Source: Fictibacillus phosphorivorans (lineage in GTDB: Bacteria > Bacillota > Bacilli > Bacillales > Fictibacillaceae). Taken from it: a stretch of DNA of 57,578 nt. The translations under genes were made by a program, and so were the position numbers. Below, in pieces: positions 50,622-57,578 of the stretch. Location: NCBI RefSeq assembly GCF_007673525.1, contig NZ_VDZU01000004.1, forward strand, positions 1-57,578, given 5' to 3'. Every line of letters begins with the position of its first letter. Positions within the stretch are counted from its first letter, which is position 1. The notes under the pieces were generated by a model. The model worked only from the letters and a program-made list of their open reading frames with translations, was not told where the DNA came from and made no database searches.

Positions 50622-51629
50622 TTGACCGCAAAAGACGCACTAACGGAACGTTATCAAGATTTATTATCGGTCTATCTAAAAGCCAAAACAGAGACGACCC
50701 TCTACAAAGGGCAGCAATTCAGCAGAAAGTTATTAGAACAGCAGATCTCACCAGAAGATCTTGTCAGTTTGCACATCCAAGTGATGGATGAACTGTTTCC
50801 AGATATGTCTGAAGAAATGAGAGATTCTTTTGACTTTCTGCTTGAAGCGATGATCGGCTACGGTTTTGCTTATCGTGAGCACCAAAGTTTGCGTGATAAG
50901 CAACAACAGCTTGAATCAGAGATTGAAGTTGCCGCAAGTATGCAGCAGACGTTACTGCTCAGTGATGTGCCAGAGTTTGATCAGCTAGACATCGGCGTAG
51001 TGAGTGTTCCCGCTAAAAAAATGAACGGTGATTATTATAATTTTGTTAAGAGCGGCAACAGTTTAAGTGTCGCTGTAGCAGATATTATCGGTAAAGGCAT
51101 ACCCGCTGCACTCTGTATGTCTATGATTAAATATGCGATGGACAGTTTACCTGAAGAACAGATGAAGCCTCATCTACTTTTAGAGAACTTAAACCGTGTC
51201 GTTGAACAAAATGTTCATAGCAACATGTTCATCACGATGTTTCATGGGGTTTATGAACCTGAAAGTCATAAGTTTTACTATGCGGGTGCTGGTCATGAAC
51301 CAGGCTTTTTCTATCACGCAAAGGAAGACGAGTTTCATGACTTGATCGCTAAAGGTCTGGTTCTTGGTGTATCCAGAACAACCACTTATCACCCATACGA
51401 AAAGATGATAGAAGTGGGAGACATGGTTATCCTTCTTTCAGACGGAGTGACCGAGTGTAGAACAAGCAAAGGATTCATCGAAAGAGAAGAAGTTGTTGCT
51501 CTTATTCGAAAGTATATGGATCTGCCCTCACAAAAGATTGTTGAAAATGTATTTCAGGAGCTTGATCGCCTTCAAGGCTTTGAGCTAAGAGATGATTTTA
51601 CTTTAATTATTTTAAAACGACTGGTTTAA
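50622..51629 (+). CDS. rsbU: PP2C phosphatase RsbU
   Basis: 335 residues, the same as B. subtilis. An N-terminal RsbT-binding domain (1-85) and a PP2C-type phosphatase domain (SPPAKKMNGDYY-type start, ADIIGKGIPAAL, AGAGHEPGF, LSDGVTE). It dephosphorylates RsbV-P and so frees SigB. The TTG at 50622 is chosen because GGAGGA lies six bases before it; an ATG at 50598 is inside rsbT and badly spaced. Its end overlaps the -35 element of the SigB promoter. Confidence 0.95.
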   Translation: MTAKDALTERYQDLLSVYLKAKTETTLYKGQQFSRKLLEQQISPEDLVSLHIQVMDELFPDMSEEMRDSFDFLLEAMIGYGFAYREHQSLRDKQQQLESEIEVAASMQQTLLLSDVPEFDQLDIGVVSVPAKKMNGDYYNFVKSGNSLSVAVADIIGKGIPAALCMSMIKYAMDSLPEEQMKPHLLLENLNRVVEQNVHSNMFITMFHGVYEPESHKFYYAGAGHEPGFFYHAKEDEFHDLIAKGLVLGVSRTTTYHPYEKMIEVGDMVILLSDGVTECRTSKGFIEREEVVALIRKYMDLPSQKIVENVFQELDRLQGFELRDDFTLIILKRLV

Positions 51630-51649
51630 ACAGTATTTGATTAGGGTAA
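51624..51649 (+). promoter_or_regulatory. SigB promoter of rsbV-rsbW-sigB-rsbX
   Basis: GTTTAA (51624-51629), 14-bp spacer, GGGTAA (51644-51649). This is a near-perfect SigB recognition sequence in the exact place of the autoregulatory promoter known in B. subtilis, overlapping the end of rsbU. Confidence 0.92.
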
Positions 51650-51692
51650 AGGTACCTTATATGGTTCCATACAAAGCTTGGGGGGAAATAAA

Positions 51693-52025
51693 ATGAATTT
51701 GCAAATAAATCAAGATCAAATAAATGAAACATACGAGTTAAACCTTACAGGAGAAGTGGATGCTTATACAGCTCCTAAGTTAAAAGAAGTGATGCTTCCA
51801 TTAACAGAGAAAGAAGGAAACATCGTAATCGTAGATCTTTCCGGAATTGAATATATGGACAGCACAGGGCTAGGTATTTTCGTAGGAGCTTTAAAATCTT
51901 CTAAAGCAAATCATAGCTCTTTAAAATTAAGAGGCATGACAGAACGCGTTAAACGCATTTTTGAAATTACTGGATTAACGGAAGTAATGGATATTGAAAG
52001 TGGAGTAAAGGGGGAGGCGCTATGA
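51693..52025 (+). CDS. rsbV: Anti-anti-sigma factor RsbV
   Basis: 110 residues, one STAS domain. The phosphorylated Ser57 lies in EYMDSTGLGIFV, and RsbU removes that phosphate so that RsbV can take RsbW from SigB. GGGGGGAAATAAA precedes the ATG at 51693. Four-base overlap (ATGA) with rsbW gives coupled translation. Confidence 0.96.
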   Translation: MNLQINQDQINETYELNLTGEVDAYTAPKLKEVMLPLTEKEGNIVIVDLSGIEYMDSTGLGIFVGALKSSKANHSSLKLRGMTERVKRIFEITGLTEVMDIESGVKGEAL

Positions 52026-52507
52026 GAACAGCGTCCGACTATATTGAAATGAAGGTCCCTGCAAAACCGGATTATGTAGGTGTCGTCAGGTTAACGATCT
52101 CTGGCCTGGCCAACCGCATGGGTTTTGCGTTTGACGAAATTGAAGATATCAAAATTGCAGTATCAGAAGCTGTAACGAACGTTGTTAATCATGCCTATAC
52201 CGATACTGAAGATAAAGGCCAAGTTCGTATTGGCTGTAATATATATGATGACCGCATGGAAATTACGGTTGTCGACCAAGGAAAAAGCTTTGATGTCGAA
52301 TCTATCTCTAAAAATCTTGGCCCTGTAGATGGTAAATCAGTTGATCAACTGCATGAGGGAGGTTTAGGCCTCTTTCTGATAGATACATTAATGGACAAGG
52401 TAGAAATAAGCAGTGAAGCCGGTGTCGTTGTAATGATGACGAAGTATCTTCACAGAGATGAGGTGGAGGAACATGTCGACAGAATCTCACCAGCGCCTTC
52501 ACAGTAA
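52022..52507 (+). CDS. rsbW: Anti-sigma-B factor and kinase RsbW
   Basis: 161 residues. A GHKL kinase that binds SigB and phosphorylates RsbV. Motifs: IAVSEAVTNVVNHAY (N-box), VVDQGKSFD (G1), GGLGLFLIDTLMD (G2). The stop codon of rsbV and this start overlap, and the gene in turn overlaps sigB by 35 bp. Confidence 0.96.
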   Translation: MRTASDYIEMKVPAKPDYVGVVRLTISGLANRMGFAFDEIEDIKIAVSEAVTNVVNHAYTDTEDKGQVRIGCNIYDDRMEITVVDQGKSFDVESISKNLGPVDGKSVDQLHEGGLGLFLIDTLMDKVEISSEAGVVVMMTKYLHRDEVEEHVDRISPAPSQ

Positions 52508-53264
52508 AGAACAAGTCTATGCTTGGATTGATGAACTGCAGCAAGACCCAAAGAACGAAGAGATTCAGACGAACCTCGTGTTGCAGTATCAAGACTTAGT
52601 TCATTCACTAGCTCGGAAGTTTTCTAAAGGCAAAAGCATTCATGACGATTTAGTACAAGTCGGTATGATTGGATTGCTTGCGGCTTTTAGAAGGTACGAC
52701 AAAACGTTTGGAAGATCATTTGAATCTTTCGCTGTTCCGACCATCGTCGGAGAGATTAAACGTTTTATCCGTGATAAAACATGGAGTGTTCACGTACCTC
52801 GTCGAATTAAGGAACTTGGACCAAGAATCAAGAAAGCCGTTGAAGAACTAACTACGCGTTTACAAAGATCACCGAAAATTTTTGAAATCGCAGAGTACCT
52901 AGAAGTTTCTGAAGAGGAAGTTCTAGAGACGATGGAGATGGGCAAAAGTTATCAAGCTCTATCTGTAGATAGTTCCATTGAAGCGGATCAAGAAGGAAGT
53001 ACGGTTACATTACTCGATCTAGTTGGTTCCAACGATGTTGGTTTTGATCAGATTGATAAAAGAATGCTTTTGGAAAAAGCTTTTGCCGTTCTTTCCGAAC
53101 GCGAACGCGAAATTCTTCAATGTACGTATTTTGAGAATTTAAGCCAAAAGGAAACGGGAGAACGCCTAGATATCTCTCAAATGCATGTGTCCCGACTTCA
53201 GCGTCGAGCACTTGAAAAGCTTAAAGAAGCGTTGCGCGTATCACCTTCGGAGGCTCTTAAATGA
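52473..53264 (+). CDS. sigB: RNA polymerase sigma factor SigB
   Basis: 263 residues; general stress sigma factor. Region 2 is DLVQVGMIGLLAAFRRYD, region 3 follows with FIRDKTWSVHVPRRIKELGPRIKKA and region 4 with LSEREREILQCTYFENLSQKETGERLDISQMHVSRLQRRALEKLK. AGGTGGAGGA precedes the ATG. It overlaps rsbW upstream and rsbX downstream (ATGA). Confidence 0.97.
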   Translation: MSTESHQRLHSKEQVYAWIDELQQDPKNEEIQTNLVLQYQDLVHSLARKFSKGKSIHDDLVQVGMIGLLAAFRRYDKTFGRSFESFAVPTIVGEIKRFIRDKTWSVHVPRRIKELGPRIKKAVEELTTRLQRSPKIFEIAEYLEVSEEEVLETMEMGKSYQALSVDSSIEADQEGSTVTLLDLVGSNDVGFDQIDKRMLLEKAFAVLSEREREILQCTYFENLSQKETGERLDISQMHVSRLQRRALEKLKEALRVSPSEALK

Positions 53265-53872
53265 TCGAACACTATCAGTTTAGCAAGGCATCTGTTTCCT
53301 CTTATCAGAAACCGAAAAAGGGAAATGATCTTTGCGGAGATAGTTTTTATGTAAAAGAAACGGAAGATTATTTGATTTGTGCAGTAGCGGATGGTCTAGG
53401 AAGTGGTAAGATGGCGAAAGAAGCTTCTGGGGCCGCTACTGATATTATCGATCGAAATCATCATGAAACTGTCGAAGGGTTAATGCATCTTTGTAATGAA
53501 GGTCTGAGACATACTCGTGGTGCCGTGATTGCTATTGTTAAAGTCGATTATCATAATCATACCGCTACTTATTCAGGAGTTGGTAACATCCGTTTTATGA
53601 TCTCTGCAGAAAGACAAAGAGCCATACACCCTTTGCCGAAAGTCGGTTTTCTTGCAGGAAAGCCTGAAAAATTTAAAGTACAAGACTTTAAGTTCGAAAA
53701 AGAGTTAACACTGATGCTTTATTCGGATGGTATGGACATTCATACACAGAGCCGTTCGTTGTTAACGAAAATGATATCACCAAAAGAATCGGTCCTCTAT
53801 ATCAGTGGATTGCCTCAAGATATTAATGACGATGCAACCTGTCTCGTCGGACAAATAAATTTGATTTCGTAA
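53261..53872 (+). CDS. rsbX: PP2C phosphatase RsbX
   Basis: 203 residues, PP2C-type fold (GDSFYVKE, VADGLGSG, YSDGMD). It dephosphorylates RsbR/RsbS and resets the stressosome after stress. The ATGA overlap with sigB shows it is the last gene of the operon. A terminator follows within about 40 bp. Confidence 0.96.
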   Translation: MIEHYQFSKASVSSYQKPKKGNDLCGDSFYVKETEDYLICAVADGLGSGKMAKEASGAATDIIDRNHHETVEGLMHLCNEGLRHTRGAVIAIVKVDYHNHTATYSGVGNIRFMISAERQRAIHPLPKVGFLAGKPEKFKVQDFKFEKELTLMLYSDGMDIHTQSRSLLTKMISPKESVLYISGLPQDINDDATCLVGQINLIS

Positions 53873-53912
53873 AACATCACCTTCATCAGTATGTAGAGTG
53901 GTGTTTTTTTGT
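53871..53912 (+). terminator. Terminator of the sigB operon
   Basis: Stem AAACATCAC/GTGGTGTTT with a 17-base loop, then TTTTTG. Confidence 0.85.
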
Positions 53913-53969
53913 TTTGGCTGTTTTCTAAAAGATTGTTGCATTTAAATCTTTTTAGTTACTTCTTCGACT

Positions 53970-54214
53970 GTTGATTGTAGTGGAAGGTGCGTGCCAGCCA
54001 CATGAGATACTTCTTGCATGGCATGCGACGAGGAAGCTCACTGCGGAGAATTAACTTTTAGACGCAGGAGCAAGGAACTTCTAAAGGTGGGCAGTCCTTG
54101 AAGTGGAAGGGGCTAGCCGCTGCAACTAGCCAGGTGAGACACTTAAAAGTGAAACGTACGAATGTGGCTCACCGCATGCCCCGTGGAAAGCGAGCATCTG
54201 AAACGTAAATCAAC
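53970..54214 (+). repeat. Intergenic GTTGATT-type repeat, copy D
   Basis: 245 bp between rsbX and tex, starting GTTGATTGTAGTGGAAGGTG and ending ACGTAAATCAAC. It shares GGCATGCGACGAGGAAGCT and TTAACTTTTAGACGCAG with copy C and CCCCGTGGAAAGCGAGCA with copies A and C. It contains an extra internal part (about 54070-54150) not in copy C. The ends GTTGATT and AATCAAC are inverted. Confidence 0.88.
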
Positions 54215-54233
54215 TACTCACAAGATTGCAATT

Positions 54234-54262
54234 TTTACGCCACCACTTCCTTGGTTTATAAT
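54234..54262 (+). promoter_or_regulatory. Probable SigA promoter of tex
   Basis: TTTACG (54234-54239) and TATAAT (54257-54262) with a 17-bp spacer, 32 bp before the tex start and just after repeat copy D. Confidence 0.65.
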
Positions 54263-54294
54263 AGTACTAATTGATTGAAAAAGGAGTGTTCTTA

Positions 54295-56460
54295 TTGGGA
54301 CAACCTATTAATGAACAAGCATTGAGAACAATGGAATCCGAACTGAACGTAAAAGGAAAACAAATTAACCAGGTTATTGCTCTACTAGAAGAAGGAAACA
54401 CGGTCCCGTTTATTGCGCGTTATCGAAAAGAATTAACGGGTGGCTTAGATGAAGTACAGATTAAAGACATTATGGACCGATGGACATATCTGCAAAATCT
54501 AGCTTCACGTAAAGAAGAAATCCTTCGTTTAATAGAAGAACAAGGAAAATTGACTGAAGAATTAACGGCAGCAATTGCAAAAGCACAAAAGCTACAAGAT
54601 CTTGAAGATATTTATCGTCCGTACAAACAAAAGAGAAGAACGAAAGCAACTGTAGCGAAAGAAAAAGGTCTCGAACCACTTGCTTTATGGTTGTTAGAAC
54701 AAAGAAATGATGATCCACTAACGGAAGCAGCATCCTACATAAATGAAGAAAAAGAAGTGCATTCTGCTGAAGATGCATTGACTGGAGCGAAAGACATCAT
54801 CGCTGAAATGCTGTCTGACGATGCAGATATGCGAAAGTGGATTCGCGAAGATACATTTTCCAAGGGCGAGATCAAAACTGATGGGAAAAATGCAGAATTA
54901 GATGAGAAAAAAGTATTCGAAATGTACTATGAATATCAAGAACCGATCCGAAAGATTGTTCCGCATCGTGTTTTAGCGGTGAATCGCGGCGAAAAAGAGA
55001 ATATTTTAAGAGTAGGTATCGCTGCTCCTTCAGAACTGATCGTATCAAAGATGGAACGGAAAGTAGTGAAACGTTCGAGCTCACCTGCTGCACCTATTAT
55101 ATTAGAGGCGATTGAAGATGCGTATAAACGATTGATCGCGCCTTCCATCGAACGAGAAATTCGCGCGGCTCTAACCGAACAAGCGGAAGAGCGTGCGATT
55201 CATATTTTTTCTGAAAATGTAAGAAGTCTTCTATTACAAGCACCACTAAAAGGGAAAGTTGTTTTAGGTGTTGACCCTGCTTATAGAACGGGTTGCAAAC
55301 TAGGAGTGGTTGATGAAACTGGAAAAGTGCTTCATATCCAGACGATCTATCCTACACCACCGCGATCAGAAGTAGAAAAATCGGCAGCGGTTGTAAAAAA
55401 ACTGATCGATCAGTATGATATCGAAATCGCAGCGATCGGAAATGGGACAGCGTCACGTGAAACAGAACAATTTATTGCAGAGACTTTAAAGGACTTAGAG
55501 AAATCTGTAGCATATGTGATTGTTAACGAAGCGGGAGCGAGTGTGTATTCAGCTTCTACAGTCGCTCGAGAGGAATTTCCAGACCTTCAAGTTGAGGAAA
55601 GAAGTGCGGTATCCATTGCCCGAAGACTTCAAGATCCGTTGGCGGAGCTCGTTAAAATCGATCCGAAGTCTATTGGAGTAGGTCAGTATCAGCATGACGT
55701 TTCTCAAAAAAGACTTGGTGAAGAAATTTCTTTTGTTGTTGAAACTGCAGTTAACCAAGTTGGAGTTAACGTTAATACCGCATCATCGTCTCTTCTTCAA
55801 TATGTATCTGGGTTGTCCAAAACCGTTGCACAGAACATTATTGTTAAACGAAACGAGGTAGGAAAGTTCAAAAACAGAACAGAACTGAAGAAAATTCCTC
55901 GTCTTGGTGCAAAAACGTATGAACAATGTATCGGATTTTTACGTGTAGTTGATGGAGATCAACCACTTGATCAGACGGGTATTCATCCAGAAAGCTATCC
56001 GGCAACAAAAGCTCTTTTAAAAGAACTCGGATTCAAACCTGCTGATATCGGTTCAGATGCTCTTGCGGAAAAGTTGAAATCACTTTCGCTTGAAGCAACT
56101 TCAGAGAAATTAGATATCGGCGTTCCAACATTAAAGGATATAATCGAAGGGCTTATGAAACCTGGGCGAGATCCTCGTGATGCTTTTTCAGGGCCAGTCC
56201 TTAAAACAGATGTTCTTAAGATGGAGGACTTGTCACAAGGAATGGAGCTTCAAGGAACGGTTCGAAACGTTGTTGATTTTGGTGCTTTTGTAGATATTGG
56301 CGTAAAACAGGACGGGCTTGTTCATATTTCTAAGCTTACGGATCGATTCGTAAAGAATCCGATGGATGTCGTTAGCGTAGGGCAAGTCGTTACTGTATGG
56401 GTAGATTCAGTAGATGTATCCAAGCAACGAATCGCTCTAACCATGATCGCCCCTAAGTAA
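54295..56460 (+). CDS. tex: Transcription accessory protein Tex (YdcI)
   Basis: 721 residues. A helical N-terminal domain (1-320), a YqgF-homologous RNase H-like domain (VVLGVDPAYRTGCKLGVVD, about 323-450), helix-hairpin-helix repeats (VNVNTASSSLLQYVSGLSKTVAQNI and IPRLGAKTYEQCIGFLRV) and a C-terminal S1 RNA-binding domain (GMELQGTVRNVVDFGAFVDIGVKQDGLVHIS). It binds nucleic acid and affects transcription and gene expression. The TTG at 54295 is chosen because AAGGAG lies eight bases before it; the length then matches B. subtilis YdcI. Confidence 0.95.
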   Translation: MGQPINEQALRTMESELNVKGKQINQVIALLEEGNTVPFIARYRKELTGGLDEVQIKDIMDRWTYLQNLASRKEEILRLIEEQGKLTEELTAAIAKAQKLQDLEDIYRPYKQKRRTKATVAKEKGLEPLALWLLEQRNDDPLTEAASYINEEKEVHSAEDALTGAKDIIAEMLSDDADMRKWIREDTFSKGEIKTDGKNAELDEKKVFEMYYEYQEPIRKIVPHRVLAVNRGEKENILRVGIAAPSELIVSKMERKVVKRSSSPAAPIILEAIEDAYKRLIAPSIEREIRAALTEQAEERAIHIFSENVRSLLLQAPLKGKVVLGVDPAYRTGCKLGVVDETGKVLHIQTIYPTPPRSEVEKSAAVVKKLIDQYDIEIAAIGNGTASRETEQFIAETLKDLEKSVAYVIVNEAGASVYSASTVAREEFPDLQVEERSAVSIARRLQDPLAELVKIDPKSIGVGQYQHDVSQKRLGEEISFVVETAVNQVGVNVNTASSSLLQYVSGLSKTVAQNIIVKRNEVGKFKNRTELKKIPRLGAKTYEQCIGFLRVVDGDQPLDQTGIHPESYPATKALLKELGFKPADIGSDALAEKLKSLSLEATSEKLDIGVPTLKDIIEGLMKPGRDPRDAFSGPVLKTDVLKMEDLSQGMELQGTVRNVVDFGAFVDIGVKQDGLVHISKLTDRFVKNPMDVVSVGQVVTVWVDSVDVSKQRIALTMIAPK

Positions 56461-56473
56461 GTAATAAAAGATT

Positions 56474-56520
56474 AAGCACTTCTCCAGTGGATTATTCTTC
56501 ACTGGAGGAGTGTTTTTTGT
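56474..56520. terminator. Terminator of tex, overlapping cmpA
   Basis: Stem CTTCTCCAGTG/CACTGGAGGAG with an eight-base loop, then TTTTTT. It lies over the 3' end of the convergent cmpA gene. Confidence 0.9.
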
Positions 56521-56614
56521 TATAAAAGAACCAGCATTGATTAAGTAAGCGGATTTGGTAACGGTCTTTTTGATAATAAGCACGACGGAGCTGTCTTTTA
56601 AACCATGTTGGCAT
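56492..56614 (-). CDS. cmpA: Cortex morphogenetic protein CmpA
   Basis: 40 residues: MPTWFKRQLRRAYYQKDRYQ at the start and IRLLNQCWFFYNKK near the end, matching B. subtilis CmpA (MPNWLKKQMQKAFLEKDNYQ and IKLLNQCWYFYRKK). CmpA delays cortex assembly until the coat is started and is removed by proteolysis. AAGGAGG lies upstream of the ATG on the minus strand. The gene is between tex and the SprT-like gene, as in B. subtilis, and its end overlaps the tex terminator. Confidence 0.95.
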   Translation of the reverse strand: MPTWFKRQLRRAYYQKDRYQIRLLNQCWFFYNKKHSSSEE

Positions 56615-56710
56615 ATAGAGAACCTCCTTGAACTTCCCAATCCGTTATTTGTGTATTAGTCTATGTATAGGAGCTTGTTAATGTGAACTAGAAATGTAAG
56701 GAGCTTGACC

Positions 56711-57169
56711 ATGACGAATGAAGAATTGCAGAAACTAACGGAGGAGATCTCGATTCAGTTCTTCAATAAGACGTTTCGCCATCAAGCGAGATTCAATAGA
56801 AGGCTGCGAACAACAGGTGGACGTTATCTGTTGCGATCTCATGATATAGAAATGAATCCTCATCTTTATGAAGCGTTTGGTATGGAAGAATTGATCGGTG
56901 TCATTAAGCATGAGCTCGTGCACTATCATATGCATATCGAGGGCAGAGGGTATAAACATGGTGACGATGACTTTAAATATTGGCTTCATAAAGTAGGTGG
57001 GTCTCGTTTCTGTCAATCCATCCCCGAAAAAAGAAGAACAGAGAGCTATAAATACGCTTATCTATGTACGGACTGTATGCAGTCATATAAGAGAAAAAGG
57101 CAAATTGATACGAAAAGATATGTGTGTGGAAAGTGCAGAGGGAAATTAAAACAGGTTTCTTTAAAATAG
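56711..57169 (+). CDS. ydcK: SprT-like zinc protein (YdcK)
   Basis: 152 residues with the metalloprotease-like motif HELVHYH (residues near 67-73) and a C-terminal zinc ribbon (CTDC ... CGKC). Family members are often termed SprT-like or metallopeptidases of unknown substrate. The ATG at 56711 is chosen because AAGGAG lies seven bases before it; a TTG at 56705 is too close. It lies next to tex and cmpA as in B. subtilis. Confidence 0.92.
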   Translation: MTNEELQKLTEEISIQFFNKTFRHQARFNRRLRTTGGRYLLRSHDIEMNPHLYEAFGMEELIGVIKHELVHYHMHIEGRGYKHGDDDFKYWLHKVGGSRFCQSIPEKRRTESYKYAYLCTDCMQSYKRKRQIDTKRYVCGKCRGKLKQVSLK

Positions 57170-57294
57170 GGTGTTGACTTCGAATATAGGTATGTGGTAA
57201 TTTAATAAAGTCGCTGTTAGACATACCTATTACATAGCTTTTAAAAGCAGGTATCGTTAAGCGAATGCGGCTCAGAAAAAACTTCTAAAACTAG

Positions 57295-57323
57295 TTGACA
57301 TCTGAGGCAAAAACAATTATGAT
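57295..57323 (+). promoter_or_regulatory. SigA promoter of the second tRNA operon
   Basis: TTGACA (57295-57300) and TATGAT (57318-57323), 17-bp spacer, 23 bp before tRNA-Asn. Almost ideal consensus. Confidence 0.93.
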
Positions 57324-57345
57324 ATTAATTGTCCTTAAAAGACAT

Positions 57346-57420
57346 TCCACAGTAGCTCAGTGGTAGAGCTATCGGCTGTTAACCGATCGGTCGTAGGTTC
57401 GAGTCCTACCTGTGGAGCCA
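57346..57420 (+). tRNA. tRNA-Asn (GTT), second copy
   Basis: Same cloverleaf as 339-413 with anticodon GTT and encoded CCA. The T-stem has GTAGG/CCTAC instead of GCAGG/CCTGC, a compensated base-pair change. Confidence 0.97.
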
Positions 57421-57423
57421 TAC

Positions 57424-57514
57424 AGAGAAGTACCCAAGTGGCTCAAGGGGCGCCCCTGCTAAGGGTGTAGATCGCTAACGCGGTGCGAGGGTTCGAATCC
57501 CTTCTTCTCTGCCA
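57424..57514 (+). tRNA. tRNA-Ser (GCT)
   Basis: Class II tRNA of 91 nt. Acceptor AGAGAAG/CTTCTCT, anticodon GCT in CTGCTAAG, long variable arm, encoded CCA after discriminator G. Confidence 0.95.
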
Positions 57515-57517
57515 TGT

Positions 57518-57578
57518 GGCCCGTTGGTCAAGCGGTTAAGACACCGCCCTTTCACGGCGGTAACACGGGTTCGAATCC
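57518..57578 (+). tRNA. tRNA-Glu (TTC), partial at window end
   Basis: GGCCCGTTGGTCAAGCGGTT and anticodon TTC in CTTTCAC, identical to 523-583; the window ends in the T-loop, so the 3' end is not seen. Confidence 0.95.

Overview
The window is a stretch of a low-to-medium-GC Bacillaceae chromosome. Gene order and protein sequences match the Bacillus core: sigW-rsiW-cdaA-cdaR-glmM-glmS, and ydcA-acpS-ydcC-alr-ndoAI-ndoA-rsbRSTUVW-sigB-rsbX-tex-cmpA-ydcK. Sporulation genes (Spo0E-like, YjcZ-like, CmpA) show an endospore former. A Fictibacillus-like genus is my guess from overall feel only; it was not tested.

Layout. 1-1140: the last bases of a 23S rRNA gene, 5S rRNA and eight tRNAs. 1141-1762: non-coding, with a degenerate 21-bp repeat array. 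1763-8008: arginase, a Spo0E-like peptide on the other strand, the ECF sigma/anti-sigma pair sigW-rsiW behind a perfect autoregulatory promoter, and the c-di-AMP/cell-wall operon cdaA-cdaR-glmM. 8152-10290: glmS behind its self-cleaving ribozyme. 10291-33768: accessory and housekeeping genes. These include an ABC exporter, an orphan lipoprotein/permease/permease operon, a class A PBP, a GNAT-TetR operon with a palindromic operator, sigX-rsiX plus a catalytically dead NlpC/P60 protein behind a matching promoter, uvsE, an SDR/QueA-like/VOC cluster, an LTA-synthase-like sulfatase, a signal peptidase, tag and an L,D-transpeptidase. 33822-36480: a quorum-sensing cassette, with an NprR-like HTH-TPR regulator and an exported precursor carrying five copies of HDDSPKI. 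36582-43875: Nudix, CorA, DacA-like, HD-GYP and DinB genes, then a four-gene operon with a free-standing CarH-type B12 light-sensor domain and a PAS/STAS protein resembling a stressosome subunit. 43892-57169: rhomboid, acpS, ydcC, alr, the ndoAI/ndoA toxin-antitoxin pair, the complete stressosome/SigB operon with an internal SigB promoter, tex, cmpA and a SprT-like gene. 57295-57578: a promoter driving a second tRNA cluster (Asn, Ser, Glu).

The genes fall into linked circuits. There is envelope-stress control (SigW, SigX and their anti-sigmas), peptidoglycan precursor supply and assembly (GlmM, GlmS, Alr, PBP, DacA-like, L,D-transpeptidase) and general stress control (RsbR/S/T/U/V/W-SigB-X).

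The two most striking accessory systems are the five-copy pheromone cassette and the B12-photosensor/STAS operon. In the latter, both phospho-threonine positions of the RsbR-type STAS domain are glutamate. Also notable are two intergenic arrays of degenerate 21-bp repeats that start with the same leader, a family of about 130-245 bp intergenic repeats ending in inverted GTTGATT/AATCAAC, and a tandem duplication of a 58-residue membrane peptide gene that includes its leader.
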